This document shows positions 4,960 to 5,239 of a stretch of 5,239 nt of DNA, in pieces. Under the pieces are notes generated by a model, which was not told the DNA's origin, made no database searches, and saw only the letters and a list, made by a program, of their open reading frames with translations. This DNA is from CAZKEW01 sp964558915 (GTDB lineage Bacteria; Acidobacteriota; Aminicenantia; Aminicenantales; UBA8522): assembly GCA_964558915.1 (NCBI GenBank), contig CAZLFV010000151.1, forward strand, positions 1-5,239. Direction: 5' to 3'. Every line of letters starts with the position of its first letter. The stretch's first letter is position 1. The position numbers and the translations under genes are program-made.

Positions 4960-5239
4960 ATGAAGAAAGACTGCCTAAGTATTTTAGTTCTGATCCTGGC
5001 CGTGGCCTTGGTCTCAGGCACGGCTTGTAAACCGCACGCAGAAGAGATTGTCATTCTTTTCTCCAACGACACTCACGGGAACTTTGAGCTATACAAACTA
5101 AATCAGGAAAACGGCGAGCGATTAGTTGGCGGCATGGAGGCAACGAGTCATTACCTAAACGATATCAGAGCTAAGGAAAAAAATGTCTTCGTAATTGAAG
5201 CAGGAGACATTATGACAGGCACCCTGGCTGCAGAAATAG
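4960..5239 (+). CDS. 5'-nucleotidase/UshA-like exported metallophosphatase, C-terminus outside window
   Basis: The first 93 codons are visible. MKKD is followed by a hydrophobic stretch (about 5-22) and Cys23, a typical export signal. The sequence before the cysteine (SGTAC) is a weak lipobox lacking leucine at -3, so lipoprotein status is likely but not certain. The mature part starts with EIVILFSNDTHGNFE (29-43), where Asp37 and His39 correspond to the first metal-ligand motif of calcineurin-like phosphatases of the UshA family (NDxHG). GGM (57-59) and VFVIEAGDIMTGT (76-88) match the second block, with Asp83 in the conserved GD. Members hydrolyse nucleotides or other phosphate esters outside the cytoplasm and are usually about 500 or more residues. 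The gene starts 38 bases after the PLP enzyme stop with no terminator between, so the two may share a transcript. The substrate cannot be judged from this fragment. Confidence 0.9.
   Translation, partial: MKKDCLSILVLILAVALVSGTACKPHAEEIVILFSNDTHGNFELYKLNQENGERLVGGMEATSHYLNDIRAKEKNVFVIEAGDIMTGTLAAEI

Noticed and set aside
1..5239. CRISPR array, tRNA or rRNA genes, or an intact mobile element
   Set aside because: No regularly spaced direct repeats, no cloverleaf or rRNA-like sequence, and no transposase or integrase reading was found in the window.

Overview
The window looks like a piece of an uncultivated, moderately GC-rich Gram-negative bacterium, probably a scaffold from a metagenome assembly. 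It carries two 10-N gaps (464-473 and 3385-3394) and an exported-looking protein at the right end. A citrate synthase of the mitochondrial type is known from Geobacter relatives and some other anaerobe-rich phyla. That hints at such a lineage, but the sequence does not fix the phylum.

Layout, left to right. On the minus strand, 389 down to 1 is the N-terminal 129 codons of a LemA-family membrane protein. The divergent spacer (390-482) holds a REP-like imperfect hairpin (416-454) directly beside the first gap. On the plus strand follow a eukaryote-type citrate synthase (483-1802), a strong intrinsic terminator (1828-1859), and an extended -10 promoter leading into homoserine dehydrogenase without an ACT domain (1931-2977). 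The accessory stretch 2978-3517 holds a consensus -10 box and a small conserved-looking protein (3065-3292). It also holds the wreck of a nucleotidyltransferase gene (3240-3384) and the second gap. Last come a PLP-dependent Cys/Met-metabolism enzyme of the O-acetylhomoserine sulfhydrylase/cystathionine gamma-synthase class (3518-4921) and the start of a 5'-nucleotidase/UshA-like metallophosphatase with an export signal (4960 to the window end).

How the genes fit together. Homoserine dehydrogenase makes homoserine, and the PLP enzyme probably acts on an activated homoserine derivative or a related amino acid, so these two plausibly belong to one methionine-branch pathway. The small gene plus broken nucleotidyltransferase sits between them like an inserted cassette. 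Citrate synthase has its own terminator and is a separate transcription unit.

The most interesting spot is the cassette at 3065-3384. The small protein and the nucleotidyltransferase overlap by 53 nt in different frames, and both frames there read as the recognisable end or beginning of their families. The nucleotidyltransferase then jumps from its N-terminal segment to its C-terminal tail in another frame, which means an internal deletion or a misassembly. I did not find a convincing new multi-gene system.
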